DNA of 64,000 nt from JASHPR01 sp963729365 (GTDB lineage: Bacteria; Actinomycetota; Actinomycetes; Streptosporangiales; Streptosporangiaceae): NCBI GenBank assembly GCA_963729365.1, contig CAVSNQ010000024.1:1-64000 (forward strand), in the 5' to 3' direction. The position numbers were made by a program, and so were the translations under genes. Below are positions 8,843 through 18,018 of the stretch, one piece after another. Position 1 is the first letter of the stretch. Each line of letters starts with the position of its first letter. The notes below the pieces were generated by a model. It had not been told where the DNA came from and searched no databases. It was given only the letters and a program-made list of their open reading frames with translations.

Positions 8843-10039
8843 GTGGACCTTTTTGAGTACCAGGCGAAGCAACTGTTCGCTAACTACGGCGTTCCAATCC
8901 AGCAGGGCAAGATTGCCACCACTCCCGAGGAAGCCCGCGCGGCCACGGCCGAGCTTATCGCGGCCGGCAAGCCGGGCGTTGTGATCAAGGCCCAGGTGAA
9001 GGTGGGCGGGCGCGGCAAGGCGGGCGGGGTGAAGCTCGCCCGGGACCCCGATGAGGCGCAGGCGAAGGCGGGGATGATCCTCGGCATGGACATCAGGGGG
9101 CACACCGTGCGCTCGGTGCTGGTGGCCGAGGACATCGACATCGCCGAGGAGTACTACCTGTCGTTCCTGGTCGACCGGACCGACCGCACCTTCCTGTCGA
9201 TGTGCTCGGTCGAGGGCGGTGTCGAGATCGAAGAAGTCGCCCGCACGAGCCCGGAGGCGCTAGCCAGGATCCCGATCAATCCGCTGGCCGGGGTGGACGC
9301 GGCGAAGGCCGCCGAGATCATCGCGGCGGGCAGGCTGCCCGAGCAGGCCCGGGCGGGCGCGGCCGCGCTGGCTGAGCGGCTCTGGGCGGTATTCGTCGGC
9401 GAGGACGCGACGCTGGTCGAGGTCAACCCGCTGGTGCTGACCGGGGACGGGCGGGTGATCGCCCTGGACGCGAAGGTCACCCTCGACGACAACGCGGCGT
9501 TCCGGCACGACTTCGGTCAGTTCTCCGACCCCGGAGCGGCCGACCCGCTCGAGGCGCGGGCCAAGGAGAAGCACCTTAACTACGTGAAGCTGGACGGCCA
9601 GGTCGGCATCATCGGCAACGGCGCCGGCCTGGTCATGTCCACGCTCGACGTCGTCGCCTACGCGGGCGAGGCTTTCGGGGGAGTCCGGCCCGCGAACTTC
9701 CTGGACATCGGAGGCGGCGCGTCCGCCGAGGTGATGGCGAACGGCCTGGAGATCGTGCTGTCCGATCCGTCGGTCCGCAGCGTGCTGGTCAACGTCTTCG
9801 GCGGGATAACCTCGTGCGACGCGGTGGCGAACGGGATCGTGTCCGCGATCGGCATGCTCGGCGCCAGCGGCGCGGAGGTGAACCGCCCGATCGTGGTCCG
9901 CCTCGACGGCAACAACGCCGCCGAGGGACGGCGGATCCTCGATGAGGCCAAGATTGGCGTGGTCGAGCAGGTCGGGACCATGGACGACGCGGCGCGGCGC
10001 GCCGCCGAGCTGGCCTGGATGGCCGCGACGGGAGCATGA
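8843..10039 (+). CDS. sucC: Succinyl-CoA synthetase (ADP-forming) beta subunit
   Basis: Beta chain of the TCA-cycle enzyme that makes succinate and ATP from succinyl-CoA. 398 aa, normal length. Seen: N-terminal ATP-grasp MDLFEYQAKQLF, KAQVKVGGRGKAGGVK, EVNPLV, DAKVTLDDNA, and NFLDIGGGA with VFGGIT in the CoA-ligase domain. The GTG at 8843 has AGGACGGA upstream and encodes the canonical N-terminus; a longer in-frame extension to 8795 is not conserved. It is followed after 1 bp by sucD, so the two are translationally coupled. Confidence 0.96.
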   Translation: MDLFEYQAKQLFANYGVPIQQGKIATTPEEARAATAELIAAGKPGVVIKAQVKVGGRGKAGGVKLARDPDEAQAKAGMILGMDIRGHTVRSVLVAEDIDIAEEYYLSFLVDRTDRTFLSMCSVEGGVEIEEVARTSPEALARIPINPLAGVDAAKAAEIIAAGRLPEQARAGAAALAERLWAVFVGEDATLVEVNPLVLTGDGRVIALDAKVTLDDNAAFRHDFGQFSDPGAADPLEARAKEKHLNYVKLDGQVGIIGNGAGLVMSTLDVVAYAGEAFGGVRPANFLDIGGGASAEVMANGLEIVLSDPSVRSVLVNVFGGITSCDAVANGIVSAIGMLGASGAEVNRPIVVRLDGNNAAEGRRILDEAKIGVVEQVGTMDDAARRAAELAWMAATGA

Positions 10040-10040
10040 G

Positions 10041-10928
10041 ATGGCGATCTTCCTGACCGGCCAGAGCCGGATCATCGTGCAAGGCATCACCGGTTCCGAG
10101 GGCCGCAAGCACGGGGCCCGGATGCTCACGGCGGGCACCCAGGTCGTAGGCGGGACCAATCCCCGCAAGGCCGGCCAGGCCATCGAGCTCGCCGGAACTG
10201 AGCTTCCTGTATTCGGCACGGTCGCCGAGGCCATGGCCGCCACCGGCGCCGACGTCTCCGTGGTCTTCGTGCCGCCGGCCGGCACCAAGGACGCGGTCAT
10301 CGAGGCGGTGGACGCGCAGATGCCGCTCGTCATCGTCATCACCGAGGGAGTCCCGGTGCACGACACGGCGCAGTTCTGGGCCTACGCGAGCGCGCAGGGG
10401 AATGCCACCCGCATCGTCGGCCCGAACTGCCCCGGCATCGCCTCTCCCGGCAAGTCGAACGCCGGAATCATTCCGGCCGACATCACCACCGAAGGCCGGA
10501 TCGGCCTGGTGTCCAAGTCGGGCACGCTGACCTACCAGATGATGTACGAGCTTGGTGACATCGGCTTCTCCACCGCGGTGGGGATCGGCGGCGACCCGAT
10601 CGTCGGCACGACCCACATCGACTGCCTGCGGGCGTTCGCCGGCGATCCGGAGACCGACGCGATCGTGATGATCGGGGAGATCGGCGGCGACGCCGAGGAG
10701 CGGGCCGCCGCCTTCATCGAGCGCAACGTGACCAAGCCGGTGGTGGCGTACGTGGCCGGCTTCACCGCGCCCGAGGGCAGGACCATGGGTCACGCCGGGG
10801 CGATCATCTCCGGATCGGCGGGCACGGCCCAGGCCAAGAAGGAAGCGCTGGAGAAGGTTGGGGTCCGGGTGGGCCGAACCCCCAGCGAGACCGCCGGGCT
10901 CGTCCGCGAGGTCATGCAGAGCCGCTGA
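10041..10928 (+). CDS. sucD: Succinyl-CoA synthetase alpha subunit
   Basis: Alpha chain with a CoA-binding Rossmann domain (VQGITGSEGRKH near residue 15) and the phosphohistidine loop MGHAGAII near residue 250; 295 aa. It starts with ATG one base after the sucC stop. Together with sucC it forms the complex for succinyl-CoA conversion. An in-frame N-terminal extension inside sucC has no family support and was dropped. Confidence 0.96.
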   Translation: MAIFLTGQSRIIVQGITGSEGRKHGARMLTAGTQVVGGTNPRKAGQAIELAGTELPVFGTVAEAMAATGADVSVVFVPPAGTKDAVIEAVDAQMPLVIVITEGVPVHDTAQFWAYASAQGNATRIVGPNCPGIASPGKSNAGIIPADITTEGRIGLVSKSGTLTYQMMYELGDIGFSTAVGIGGDPIVGTTHIDCLRAFAGDPETDAIVMIGEIGGDAEERAAAFIERNVTKPVVAYVAGFTAPEGRTMGHAGAIISGSAGTAQAKKEALEKVGVRVGRTPSETAGLVREVMQSR

Positions 10929-11036
10929 CGCTGGCGTCGGCGCGACGGGGCGGAAGCGGATGTGCGGCCCGTCCCGGGGTGCGCTCACGGCGCGCCTCCA
11001 CCGGTACTGGCGCGGCAATTGCCAGGCTTGGCAGTT

Positions 11037-12305
11037 GTGTTGACTCGTTCCCTGGCCGGCGCGCGGCGGCCGAGCGGCGACGCAAGTCCCGTGCCGTCTG
11101 GTGCCGATCGCCCGCTGGCCGTCACCGGGGCGATCGCCGCATGCGCCGCCGCCGGGACCGGGCTGGCCGTGCTGACCATGCTCGCGCTGTTCGGCTGGAT
11201 CGCGGCACCGCACGCGGGGCTCGGCCTGACCGGCGTGCTGCGCACCGCCGCGCTGCTCTGGCTCATCGGCCACCACGTGGGTTTCGCCCTGCCCGGGGCC
11301 GGCCGGATCGGCATGCTGCCACTCGGGCTGGTCTTGCTGCCCGGCGCGCTGCTCTGGCGGGCGGGCCGGTGGGTGGTGCGGACCGGGGGGGTCACCAGGC
11401 TGCACCACGTGGGCTACGCCGCGCTGGCCCTGGCCGTCCCCTACGCCATGGTGGCCGCGGCGCTCGCCCTGGCCAGCAGCTCGGCGCGGGCGGCGCCCTC
11501 ACTGCCCGAGGCAGTAGCCTGCCCGTTCTTGCTCGCGCTGACGGCCGGCGGCCTCGGCGGTGCTCGCGCGATCGCGCCGTGGTCACGGCTGGTGGGCCTG
11601 CTTCCCGACCGGCTTCGCTCGCTGACCGTGAGCACGGCCGGAGCGCTGGCGGTCCTGATCGCGGTCGGCGCTCTGCTCGCTGGCGTTTCGCTCGGCCTGC
11701 ACCTGCGGGAGTTCCGGGCGGTCGACGGGGCCCTGGCCCCCGGCGCGGTGGGAGCCGTGCTGCTGCTGCTCGCCCAGCTCGCCTACGTGCCGAACGCCAT
11801 CGCCTGGGCGATCTCGTTCACGCTCGGCCCCGGGTTTGCGTTCGGGACCGGGACAGTGATCGCGCCGACCGGTTCCGCGCTCGGTCCGCTCCCGGCCTTC
11901 CCGATGCTCGCCGCCTTGCCTGCGGGGGTGCACTCGGCGGTCCCGCCCGGGCTGTCGCTGGCCGTGCTGGCCGTGCCTTACCTGGCCGGGGCCTTCGGCG
12001 GGCTGCTGATGGCGCGCACGGCACCGGTCCTCGCCCTGGAGGCCGCGCCGCTCTGGGGGTTCGCCTGCGGGATACTGACCGGATGCGTGCTCGCGGTGCT
12101 CGCCGCCGTCGCGGGCGGTCCGCTGGGCAACGGCCGTCTGGCGGCGGTCGGGCCGTCCGGATGGCAGGTCGGCGTGGTGGCCTCGCTCGAGGTGGGCGTG
12201 GCGGCCGCGGTTACCGCGGGCGTCGCGAACTGGCTGCGCCTCCGGGCCACCACGGCCCGGCCGGCCCGGCCGGTCCTGAGGCCCTCCCGCCGGTCGCCGG
12301 CGTAG
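11037..12305 (+). CDS. perM: DUF6350 integral membrane protein, PerM-like
   Basis: About 420-aa polytopic membrane protein of alternating Ala/Leu/Gly-rich helices. Its position between sucCD and purNH is that of mycobacterial PerM (Rv0955), a cell-division-associated membrane protein, and of DUF6350 proteins in other actinomycetes. I see no enzymatic motif. The start is uncertain: GTG 11037 or TTG 11040 lies just past a TGCCA-GGCT-TGGCA inverted repeat, and no clear Shine-Dalgarno is visible. The frame stays open back to 10962. Assignment rests on context plus topology. Confidence 0.7.
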   Translation: MLTRSLAGARRPSGDASPVPSGADRPLAVTGAIAACAAAGTGLAVLTMLALFGWIAAPHAGLGLTGVLRTAALLWLIGHHVGFALPGAGRIGMLPLGLVLLPGALLWRAGRWVVRTGGVTRLHHVGYAALALAVPYAMVAAALALASSSARAAPSLPEAVACPFLLALTAGGLGGARAIAPWSRLVGLLPDRLRSLTVSTAGALAVLIAVGALLAGVSLGLHLREFRAVDGALAPGAVGAVLLLLAQLAYVPNAIAWAISFTLGPGFAFGTGTVIAPTGSALGPLPAFPMLAALPAGVHSAVPPGLSLAVLAVPYLAGAFGGLLMARTAPVLALEAAPLWGFACGILTGCVLAVLAAVAGGPLGNGRLAAVGPSGWQVGVVASLEVGVAAAVTAGVANWLRLRATTARPARPVLRPSRRSPA

Positions 12306-12455
12306 CGCCGCCTGACCTTGGCCGGGGTGACGAGGCGGACGACGGGCACACGATCTACCTTGATCCGTGGGCGGGAATGACGGATCAGGGCTACGCCGAT
12401 TCGCCGGCGCCAGCGTCGCGCGGGCCGTCTTCGCTCCCGTAGCCGGGGTCGGCCG

Positions 12456-13185
12456 TTACCCGGATAGCGTGCTGATCCCCACCGACCGGTGCAGCTGGTT
12501 CACGCAGGCCTGCTGCGCGCTGGGTGTGTTCGCCTGGTTCAGGCACTGGGAGAAGGATGTCAGCTGGTGCCAGAACGCGGCGAACGCGATCAGCAGGACG
12601 ACGCTGATCAGGGCGCCGATGATGCCGAGCACGGTCCCGGCGACAGCTCCCCGCGGGCGCATGCTGACCGCCCGCCGCGCCCTCCGCATGGCCGTGATTC
12701 CGAACCAGCATGCGGAAAGGCCCACGGCGAAGGCGAAGAACACCAGGTAGATGCCGCGGTGAAAGTTGCCGCCGACACCGAGTAGGGCGAGCACGCTGAG
12801 CACGCCGAGGATCAGGGCGGCCACCGCGCGCTGGCGGAGGGCCGGCAGGAGGCCGGAGCGGCTGCGCAGGCCTGGCCCGCCGGCCAGGCCGGGGCCCGCC
12901 GGGATCCCCCGGCTGCGGCCCGTTCCCCCAGCGAGGGGCCCAGCCCGGCGGAGCCTCCGGCGGATTCCCCGGCGCATTGCCGGGCGGCGCGGCTGGCCCG
13001 TCCCCCGGGTCAGGCGCAGGCGGCGGGTACCCTCCGGGCGCCGGGGCCGGGCCCAGGCCGCCCGGCTGCTGCGGGAAATGCAGCGGGGGCAGCTCAGGCG
13101 GCTTCCCGTCGGGCTGCTCGGGGAAGCTCAGCGGCGGCCGCTGACTCTGGTCTGCTGGCAGGGCGGGATCCTCTCTGACGATCAC
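12456..13185 (-). CDS. Proline-rich DUF4190-like membrane protein, apparently frameshifted
   Basis: The N-terminal part, in one frame from GTG 13185, is Pro/Gly-rich (PPLSFPEQPDGKPPELPP). The C-terminal part, in another frame ending at 12456, has two hydrophobic segments (AVAALILGVLSVLALLGVGG and GTVLGIIGALISVVLLIAF) and ends in a small Cys-containing tail. A Pro-rich cytoplasmic leader followed by two TM helices is the usual DUF4190 build. The frames meet in a GC-rich stretch around 12875-12895, where one extra base would explain the break. If the break is real, the C-terminal part (12456-12977) could still be a shorter ORF. No function is known. It is convergent with perM and divergent from purN. 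Confidence 0.6.
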
Positions 13186-13353
13186 GTCGGGTTCGGTAGA
13201 CGCACCCCTTCCCTATTTCATCACCTCTGGCGACCGGCCACTGTCCTAGGCGCGCGGACAGCCAGCCAAGACTGCTGCCCGCCTGGTGGCCGGGCCGGCG
13301 GGGTACGCTGAGGCGTCCGGACGCCCGCCAGGAAGCGAGCCATCGAGGGGAGC

Positions 13354-13974
13354 TTGACCGTTAGCGGCAGATCACGGCTAGTCGTACTGGTGTCGGGCGC
13401 GGGGACCAACCTGCAGGCCCTGCTGGACGCGTGTGAGAGCGACTCGTACGGCGCCCGGGTGGTCGCGGTGGGCGCGGACCGCGGCGACATCCCCGCGCTG
13501 GCCAGAGCTCAGGCGGCCGGGATCGCGACGTTCGCGCTGCCGGTGCGGGCTTTCCCGGCCCGCGATGACTGGGACCGGGCTCTGGCCGAGGCATGCGCGG
13601 GCTTCAAGCCGGATCTGATCATCCTCGCGGGCTTCATGAAGCTCGTCGGCGCGGACTTCCTGGCCAGGTTCGGCGGGCGGATCATCAACACCCACCCGGC
13701 CTTGCTACCGTCGTTCCCCGGCATGCATGGCGTGCGGGACACGCTGGAGTACGGCGCGAAGGTCTCGGGGTGCACCGTGTTCCTGGTTGACGCGGGCACC
13801 GACAGCGGCCCGGTTATCGCGCAGGCGGCCGTGCCCGTTCATGATGATGACGACCAGGCCGCCCTGCACGAGCGAATCAAGGTGGCCGAGCGCGGCTTGC
13901 TCGTGGAGACGGTGGGCCGGCTCGTCCGCGACGGATGGTCCGTCCAGGGCCGGAAGGTGAGGATCGGACCGTGA
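13354..13974 (+). CDS. purN: Phosphoribosylglycinamide formyltransferase (GART)
   Basis: Third step of de novo purine synthesis: transfers formyl from 10-formyl-THF to GAR. 206 aa. Seen: VLVSGAGTNLQALLDA at the N-terminus, the catalytic region AGFMKLVG and RIINTHPALLPSFPG with the active-site Asn/His, and the catalytic Asp region DAGTDSGPVI. The TTG start is favoured by GAGGGG 4 nt upstream and by the conserved N-terminus beginning right after. Its stop overlaps the purH start by 4 bp (GTGA), an operon with translational coupling. Confidence 0.95.
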   Translation: MTVSGRSRLVVLVSGAGTNLQALLDACESDSYGARVVAVGADRGDIPALARAQAAGIATFALPVRAFPARDDWDRALAEACAGFKPDLIILAGFMKLVGADFLARFGGRIINTHPALLPSFPGMHGVRDTLEYGAKVSGCTVFLVDAGTDSGPVIAQAAVPVHDDDDQAALHERIKVAERGLLVETVGRLVRDGWSVQGRKVRIGP

Positions 13975-15541
13975 CCAAGGTGGCCATCACCAGGGCGCTG
14001 ATCAGCGTCTATGACAAAACCGGCCTGGAAGATCTCGCCCGGATGCTGCACCGGGCCGGTGTCGAGATCGTCTCCACCGGCAGCACGGCGGCGGTGATCT
14101 CGGCGGCCGGCCTGCCGGTGACCCGGGTCGAGGAGGTCACCGGCTTCCCCGAATGCCTGGACGGCCGGGTCAAGACGTTGCACCCGAAGGTGCACGCGGG
14201 GCTGCTCGCCGATCCCGCCCAGCGCGGGCACCGTGCTCAGCTCGACGCGCTCGAGATCGCGCCGTTCGGCCTGCTCGTGTCCAACCTCTACCCGTTCGAG
14301 CGGACCGTGGCCAGCGGAGCGGAGCCGGCGGACTGCATCGAGCAGATCGACATCGGGGGACCGGCGATGGTCCGCGCGGCGGCGAAGAACCATGCCGCGG
14401 TCGCCGTCGTCACCGACCCGTCCATGTACCCGGAGGTGGCCCAGGCCGTGGCTGACGGCGGCTTCACGCTGGAGCAGCGCCGCCGCCTGGCGGCGCGGGC
14501 CTATGCCCACACGGCCGCCTATGACTCCGCGGTCGCCTCCTGGTTCGCGTCGGCCTACGCACCGGACGAGACCGCGCGGGACACCGGCCTGCCGGACGTG
14601 ATCGGCGGGTTCTGGACCCGCCGCGAGGTGCTCAGGTACGGGGAGAACCCGCACCAGCGGGCCGCCCTGTACCTGCCGGGCGGCGACGGAAGCGAGCGGG
14701 GCGGGATAGCGGGCGCCGAGCAACTGCACGGCAAGGAGATGTCGTACAACAACTACGTCGACGCCGATGCCGCGCGACGGGCCGCCTATGACTTCGCCAC
14801 GCCATGCATCGCGATCACGAAGCACTCCAACCCGTGCGGGATCGCCCTCGGCGCCGACCTGGCCGATGCGCACGCCAAGGCGCATGCCTGCGATCCGGTA
14901 TCGGCGTACGGCGGCGTGATCGCGGCCAACGGCGTGGTCACCGCCGCGCTCGCGGCGCAGATCGCCGAGATCCTCACCGACGTGCTCGTCGCGCCGGGGT
15001 TCGACCCTGACGCGCTGGAGATCCTCACGAAGCGGAAGAACCTGCGGGTCTTGCGCTGCCCGCCGCCCGGCCCGGGCCCGGGCACCGAGTGGCGCCGGGT
15101 CAGCGGAGGCATGCTGGTGCAGTCGGCCGACCGGGTATCCGAGCCCGGCGACGAGCCGGCTGGAAGCTCATGGCCGGTCCGGCGGCCGACGGCGACGCCC
15201 TCAGGGACCTGGCGTTCGCCTGGCGGGCGTGCCGGTCGGTCAAGTCCAATGCGATCCTGCTCGCCTCCGGCGAGGCCTCGGTCGGCATCGGCATGGGCCA
15301 GGTCAACCGGGTCGACTCGGTCCGGCTGGCGGTCCGGCGCGCCGGAGACCGCGCGCGAGGCGCCGTCGCGGCCAGCGACGCGTACTTCCCGTTCGCCGAC
15401 AACCTCGAGGAACTCGCCGAGGCTGGCGTGCGCGCCGTGGCCGAGCCCGGCGGGTCGATCCGCGACCAGGAGGTCATCGCCGCCGCCCAGCAAGCGGGAA
15501 TCTCCCTCTACTTCACCGGCGTACGCCACTTCTACCACTGA
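13971..15541 (+). CDS. purH: Bifunctional AICAR formyltransferase / IMP cyclohydrolase, with a single-base frame break
   Basis: Last two steps of IMP synthesis. The N-terminal MGS-like cyclohydrolase domain (ALISVYDKTGLEDLA, GGRVKTLHPKVHAG) and most of the transformylase domain (HGKEMSYNNYVDADAA, TKHSNPCG) run in one frame to LVQSADRV. The conserved C-terminus (FAWRACRSVKSNAILLA, GMGQVNRVDS, GVRHFYH) continues in another frame. Frames join cleanly near 15160 if one base is missing between GAGCCGGC and TGGAAGCTC. Without correction the product runs out of frame past residue 400. An essential gene, so an assembly error is likely, but this is unproven. It starts at GTG 13971, overlapping purN. 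Confidence 0.85.
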
Positions 15542-15593
15542 CCCGGACCGCCGCGCGCACCTTGATCACGGCCACTCGGCGGAGTTGAGGGGT

Positions 15594-15983
15594 CTAGGCG
15601 CGGAAGGACGGGTTGTTCTGCTGCAGCACCCAGCTGTTGCCGTCCGGGTCGTCAAAGGTCTTCCAGCGGCCCCACGGCGCCTCCTGGATCTCTTCCTCGG
15701 CGAAGGTGACGCCGCGGGCGGCCAGATCGGCCAGCGTCTTCTCCAGGTCGTCACAGCCGAGCACCGAGCCCTTGAGCGAGCCGGCCGGCATGGTCTCGAA
15801 CCAGGTCACCAGCGTGATCGCGGTCCCGCTGCCCGGCGGGCGCAGCATCACCCAGCGCATGCTGCCACCGGCGAACGAGCTGTCCATCTCGACCGAGAAG
15901 CCCAGCTTCCCGGTGTAGAAGCTCTTGGCCAGGTCCTGGTCGCTGACCGGGACCGAGATGACCTCGAGATTGGTGAGGGCCAT
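15594..15983 (-). CDS. VOC family (glyoxalase/dioxygenase fold) protein
   Basis: 129-aa single-domain protein with two beta-alpha-beta-beta-beta modules: EVISVPVSDQDLAKSFYTGKLGF at the N-terminus and FDDPDGNSWVLQQ at the C-terminus, the standard VOC signature. AAGGAGA lies 7 nt before the ATG. Members include glyoxalases, antibiotic-binding proteins and dioxygenases, and no specific reaction can be read here. It is convergent with purH and divergent from folD. Confidence 0.82.
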   Translation of the reverse strand: MALTNLEVISVPVSDQDLAKSFYTGKLGFSVEMDSSFAGGSMRWVMLRPPGSGTAITLVTWFETMPAGSLKGSVLGCDDLEKTLADLAARGVTFAEEEIQEAPWGRWKTFDDPDGNSWVLQQNNPSFRA

Positions 15984-16126
15984 GGGTGATTCTCCTTATC
16001 GGGACTGGATCTGCCGCCCGCCGGAGGCGGGTAGGCCATCGTGACATGCCCGGGCGGGCGTTGGCCGGACCGGCGCGGCCCTGACAGAATCGGTGCGTTC
16101 CGCAGGACCGACCGAGTGGGGCGCAG

Positions 16127-16975
16127 ATGACCGCACGCATCCTCGACGGCAAGGCCACGGCCAGCGCGATCAGGGAAGATCTCACCCGGCGGGTGGCCGA
16201 GCTGGCCCGCCGCGGCATCACGCCCGGCCTGGGCACCGTGCTGGTCGGTGACGACCCCGGCAGCCGGTCCTACGTCAACGGCAAGCACCGGGACTGCGCT
16301 CAGGTCGGCATCGCCAGCATCCGCAGGGACCTGCCTGCCGACGCCACGCAGGGCGACGTCGAGGAGGTCGTCGACGAGCTGAACGCCGACCCCGCGTGCA
16401 CCGGCTATCTTATCCAGCTACCGCTGCCCGCCGGTCTCGATGCGCGCCCGCTGCTGGAGCGGATGGACCCGGCCAAGGACGCGGACGGCCTGCACCCGGT
16501 CAACCTGGGCAGGCTGGTGCTCGGCGAGCCGGGGCCGGTGCCGGGAACGCCGGAAGCGATCGTCGAGCTGCTCCGGCGCTACGACATTCCGCTGGCCGGG
16601 GCGGACGTGACCGTGATCGGCCGGGGGATAACGGTCGGCCGCACGCTCGGCCTGCTGCTGACCCGGCGCAGCGAGAACGCGACCGTGACGCTCTGCCACA
16701 CGGGCACGAAGGACCTGACCGCGCACACCAGGGGTGCCGACATCGTGATCGTCGCGGCCGGGCGTCCCGGCCTGCTGACCGCTGAGATGATCAAGCCGGG
16801 GGCCGTGGTCGTCGACGTGGGCATCACCCGCACCGACGAAGGGCTGGTCGGCGACGTGGACCCGGGAGTGGCCGAGGTGGCCGGGTGGCTGGCGCCGGTC
16901 CCTGGCGGGGTCGGCCCGATGACGCGGGCGATGCTGCTGGCCAAGGTGGTGACCGCCGCCGAGCGGAGCGGCTGA
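16127..16975 (+). CDS. folD: Methylenetetrahydrofolate dehydrogenase / methenyltetrahydrofolate cyclohydrolase
   Basis: Bifunctional enzyme interconverting 5,10-methylene-THF and 10-formyl-THF, the cofactor used by purN and purH next door. 282 aa. Seen: SRSYVNGKHRDC (catalytic Tyr and Lys of the YxxxK type), GYLIQLPLPAGLD, DGLHPVNLGRL, the NADP-binding segment VIGRGITVGRTLGLLL and PVPGGVGPMTRAML. Short intergenic distance, same strand as the purine genes. Confidence 0.95.
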   Translation: MTARILDGKATASAIREDLTRRVAELARRGITPGLGTVLVGDDPGSRSYVNGKHRDCAQVGIASIRRDLPADATQGDVEEVVDELNADPACTGYLIQLPLPAGLDARPLLERMDPAKDADGLHPVNLGRLVLGEPGPVPGTPEAIVELLRRYDIPLAGADVTVIGRGITVGRTLGLLLTRRSENATVTLCHTGTKDLTAHTRGADIVIVAAGRPGLLTAEMIKPGAVVVDVGITRTDEGLVGDVDPGVAEVAGWLAPVPGGVGPMTRAMLLAKVVTAAERSG

Positions 16976-17031
16976 CGCCAGGCGCCGCCGCCCAGGCCGA
17001 CGCGCCGCGGACCCTGTTTTGGCCGATGGGC

Positions 17032-17039
17032 TACCGGTA
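17032..17039. promoter_or_regulatory. Small palindrome upstream of etfB
   Basis: TACCGGTA, embedded in CTACCGGTAAGTAACC, lies 148 bp before etfB in the only non-coding gap of this stretch. Short palindromes like this are common operator cores for TetR-type regulators, but assignment to any regulator would be a guess. Confidence 0.25.
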
Positions 17040-17186
17040 AGTAACCTGTGGCCGAGGCCCTGGCCGGTACCCGGGGCTGCGCCCGCCGGCGTGGTTTGGC
17101 AGGCTTAACCTTGCGCGCGGTGGCGCCGCAGGTCACGCGGCACCGCGCCGGGTCGCATGTTCACTGAGGGAGGTCGGCCGCCGGTT

Positions 17187-17966
17187 ATGAACATCGTCGT
17201 CTGCATGAAGCAGGTCCCCGACACGTGGTCAGAGCGCACGCTCAAGCCCGCCGACTCGACTCTCGACCGCGAGGCGGCCGACGCGGTCATCAACGAGCTT
17301 GACGAGTACGCGATCGAGGAGGGCCTGCGCCTGGCCGAGGCGCACGGCGGCGAGGTGACGATCCTGTCCATGGGCCCGGAGAAGGCCACCGAGTCGATCC
17401 GCAAAGCGCTGTCGATGGGCGCCGACAAGGCGGTGCACCTGATCGACGACGCGCTGGCCGGCTCGGACGCGCTGGCCACCTCGGCCGCGATCGCCGCCGT
17501 GCTGGGCCGGACCGGGTTCGACGTGGTGATCCTGGGTTCGGAGTCCACCGACGCGCGGATGGGCGTGATGGCCGCGATGCTGGCCGAGCGGCTCGGCGTG
17601 CCGCAGCTGTCGTTCGCCAGCAAGGTGGAGATCGACGGGACCGCGATCTCCATCAACCGGCAGGCCGACTATGGCTACGACCGGGTGCAGGCGAGCCTGC
17701 CCGCGGTCGTGAGCGTGGTGGAAAAGATCAACGAGCCGCGCTACCCGTCGTTCAAGGGCATCATGGCGGCGAAGAAGAAGCCGGTCGAGACGCTGAGCCT
17801 GGCCGACATCGGGGTCGATCCCGGCCAGGTCGGCCTGGCCTCGGCGGCCACCGAGGTGGTCAGCTTCGCCAAGCGCCCGCCCCGGCAGGCCGGGACGATC
17901 GTCAAGGACGAAGGCGACGGCGGCGTAAAGGCCGCCGAGTACCTCGCCTCGCAGAAGTTCATCTGA
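17187..17966 (+). CDS. etfB: Electron transfer flavoprotein beta subunit
   Basis: Beta (FixA) chain of the ETF heterodimer that passes electrons from acyl-CoA dehydrogenases to the quinone pool; binds AMP. 259 aa. Seen: MNIVVCMKQVPDT at the N-terminus, INELDEYAIEEGLRL, ILGSESTDARMGVMAAMLAERLG and the KPRYPS-like segment NEPRYPSFKGIMAAKKK. I chose ATG 17187 because the family begins MNIVV; GGGAGG lies a little upstream. etfA follows after 52 bp. Confidence 0.95.
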   Translation: MNIVVCMKQVPDTWSERTLKPADSTLDREAADAVINELDEYAIEEGLRLAEAHGGEVTILSMGPEKATESIRKALSMGADKAVHLIDDALAGSDALATSAAIAAVLGRTGFDVVILGSESTDARMGVMAAMLAERLGVPQLSFASKVEIDGTAISINRQADYGYDRVQASLPAVVSVVEKINEPRYPSFKGIMAAKKKPVETLSLADIGVDPGQVGLASAATEVVSFAKRPPRQAGTIVKDEGDGGVKAAEYLASQKFI

Positions 17967-18018
17967 GCCTTGGTTCATCCGAGGCTGAGTTCACTCGAGG
18001 CTGGAGGGGCCCCCGTAC

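Noticed and set aside
11010..11050. TGCCA-GGCT-TGGCA inverted repeat before perM as a specific operator
   Set aside because: Only 5-bp arms, no known consensus matched, and such dyads are frequent in GC-rich DNA.
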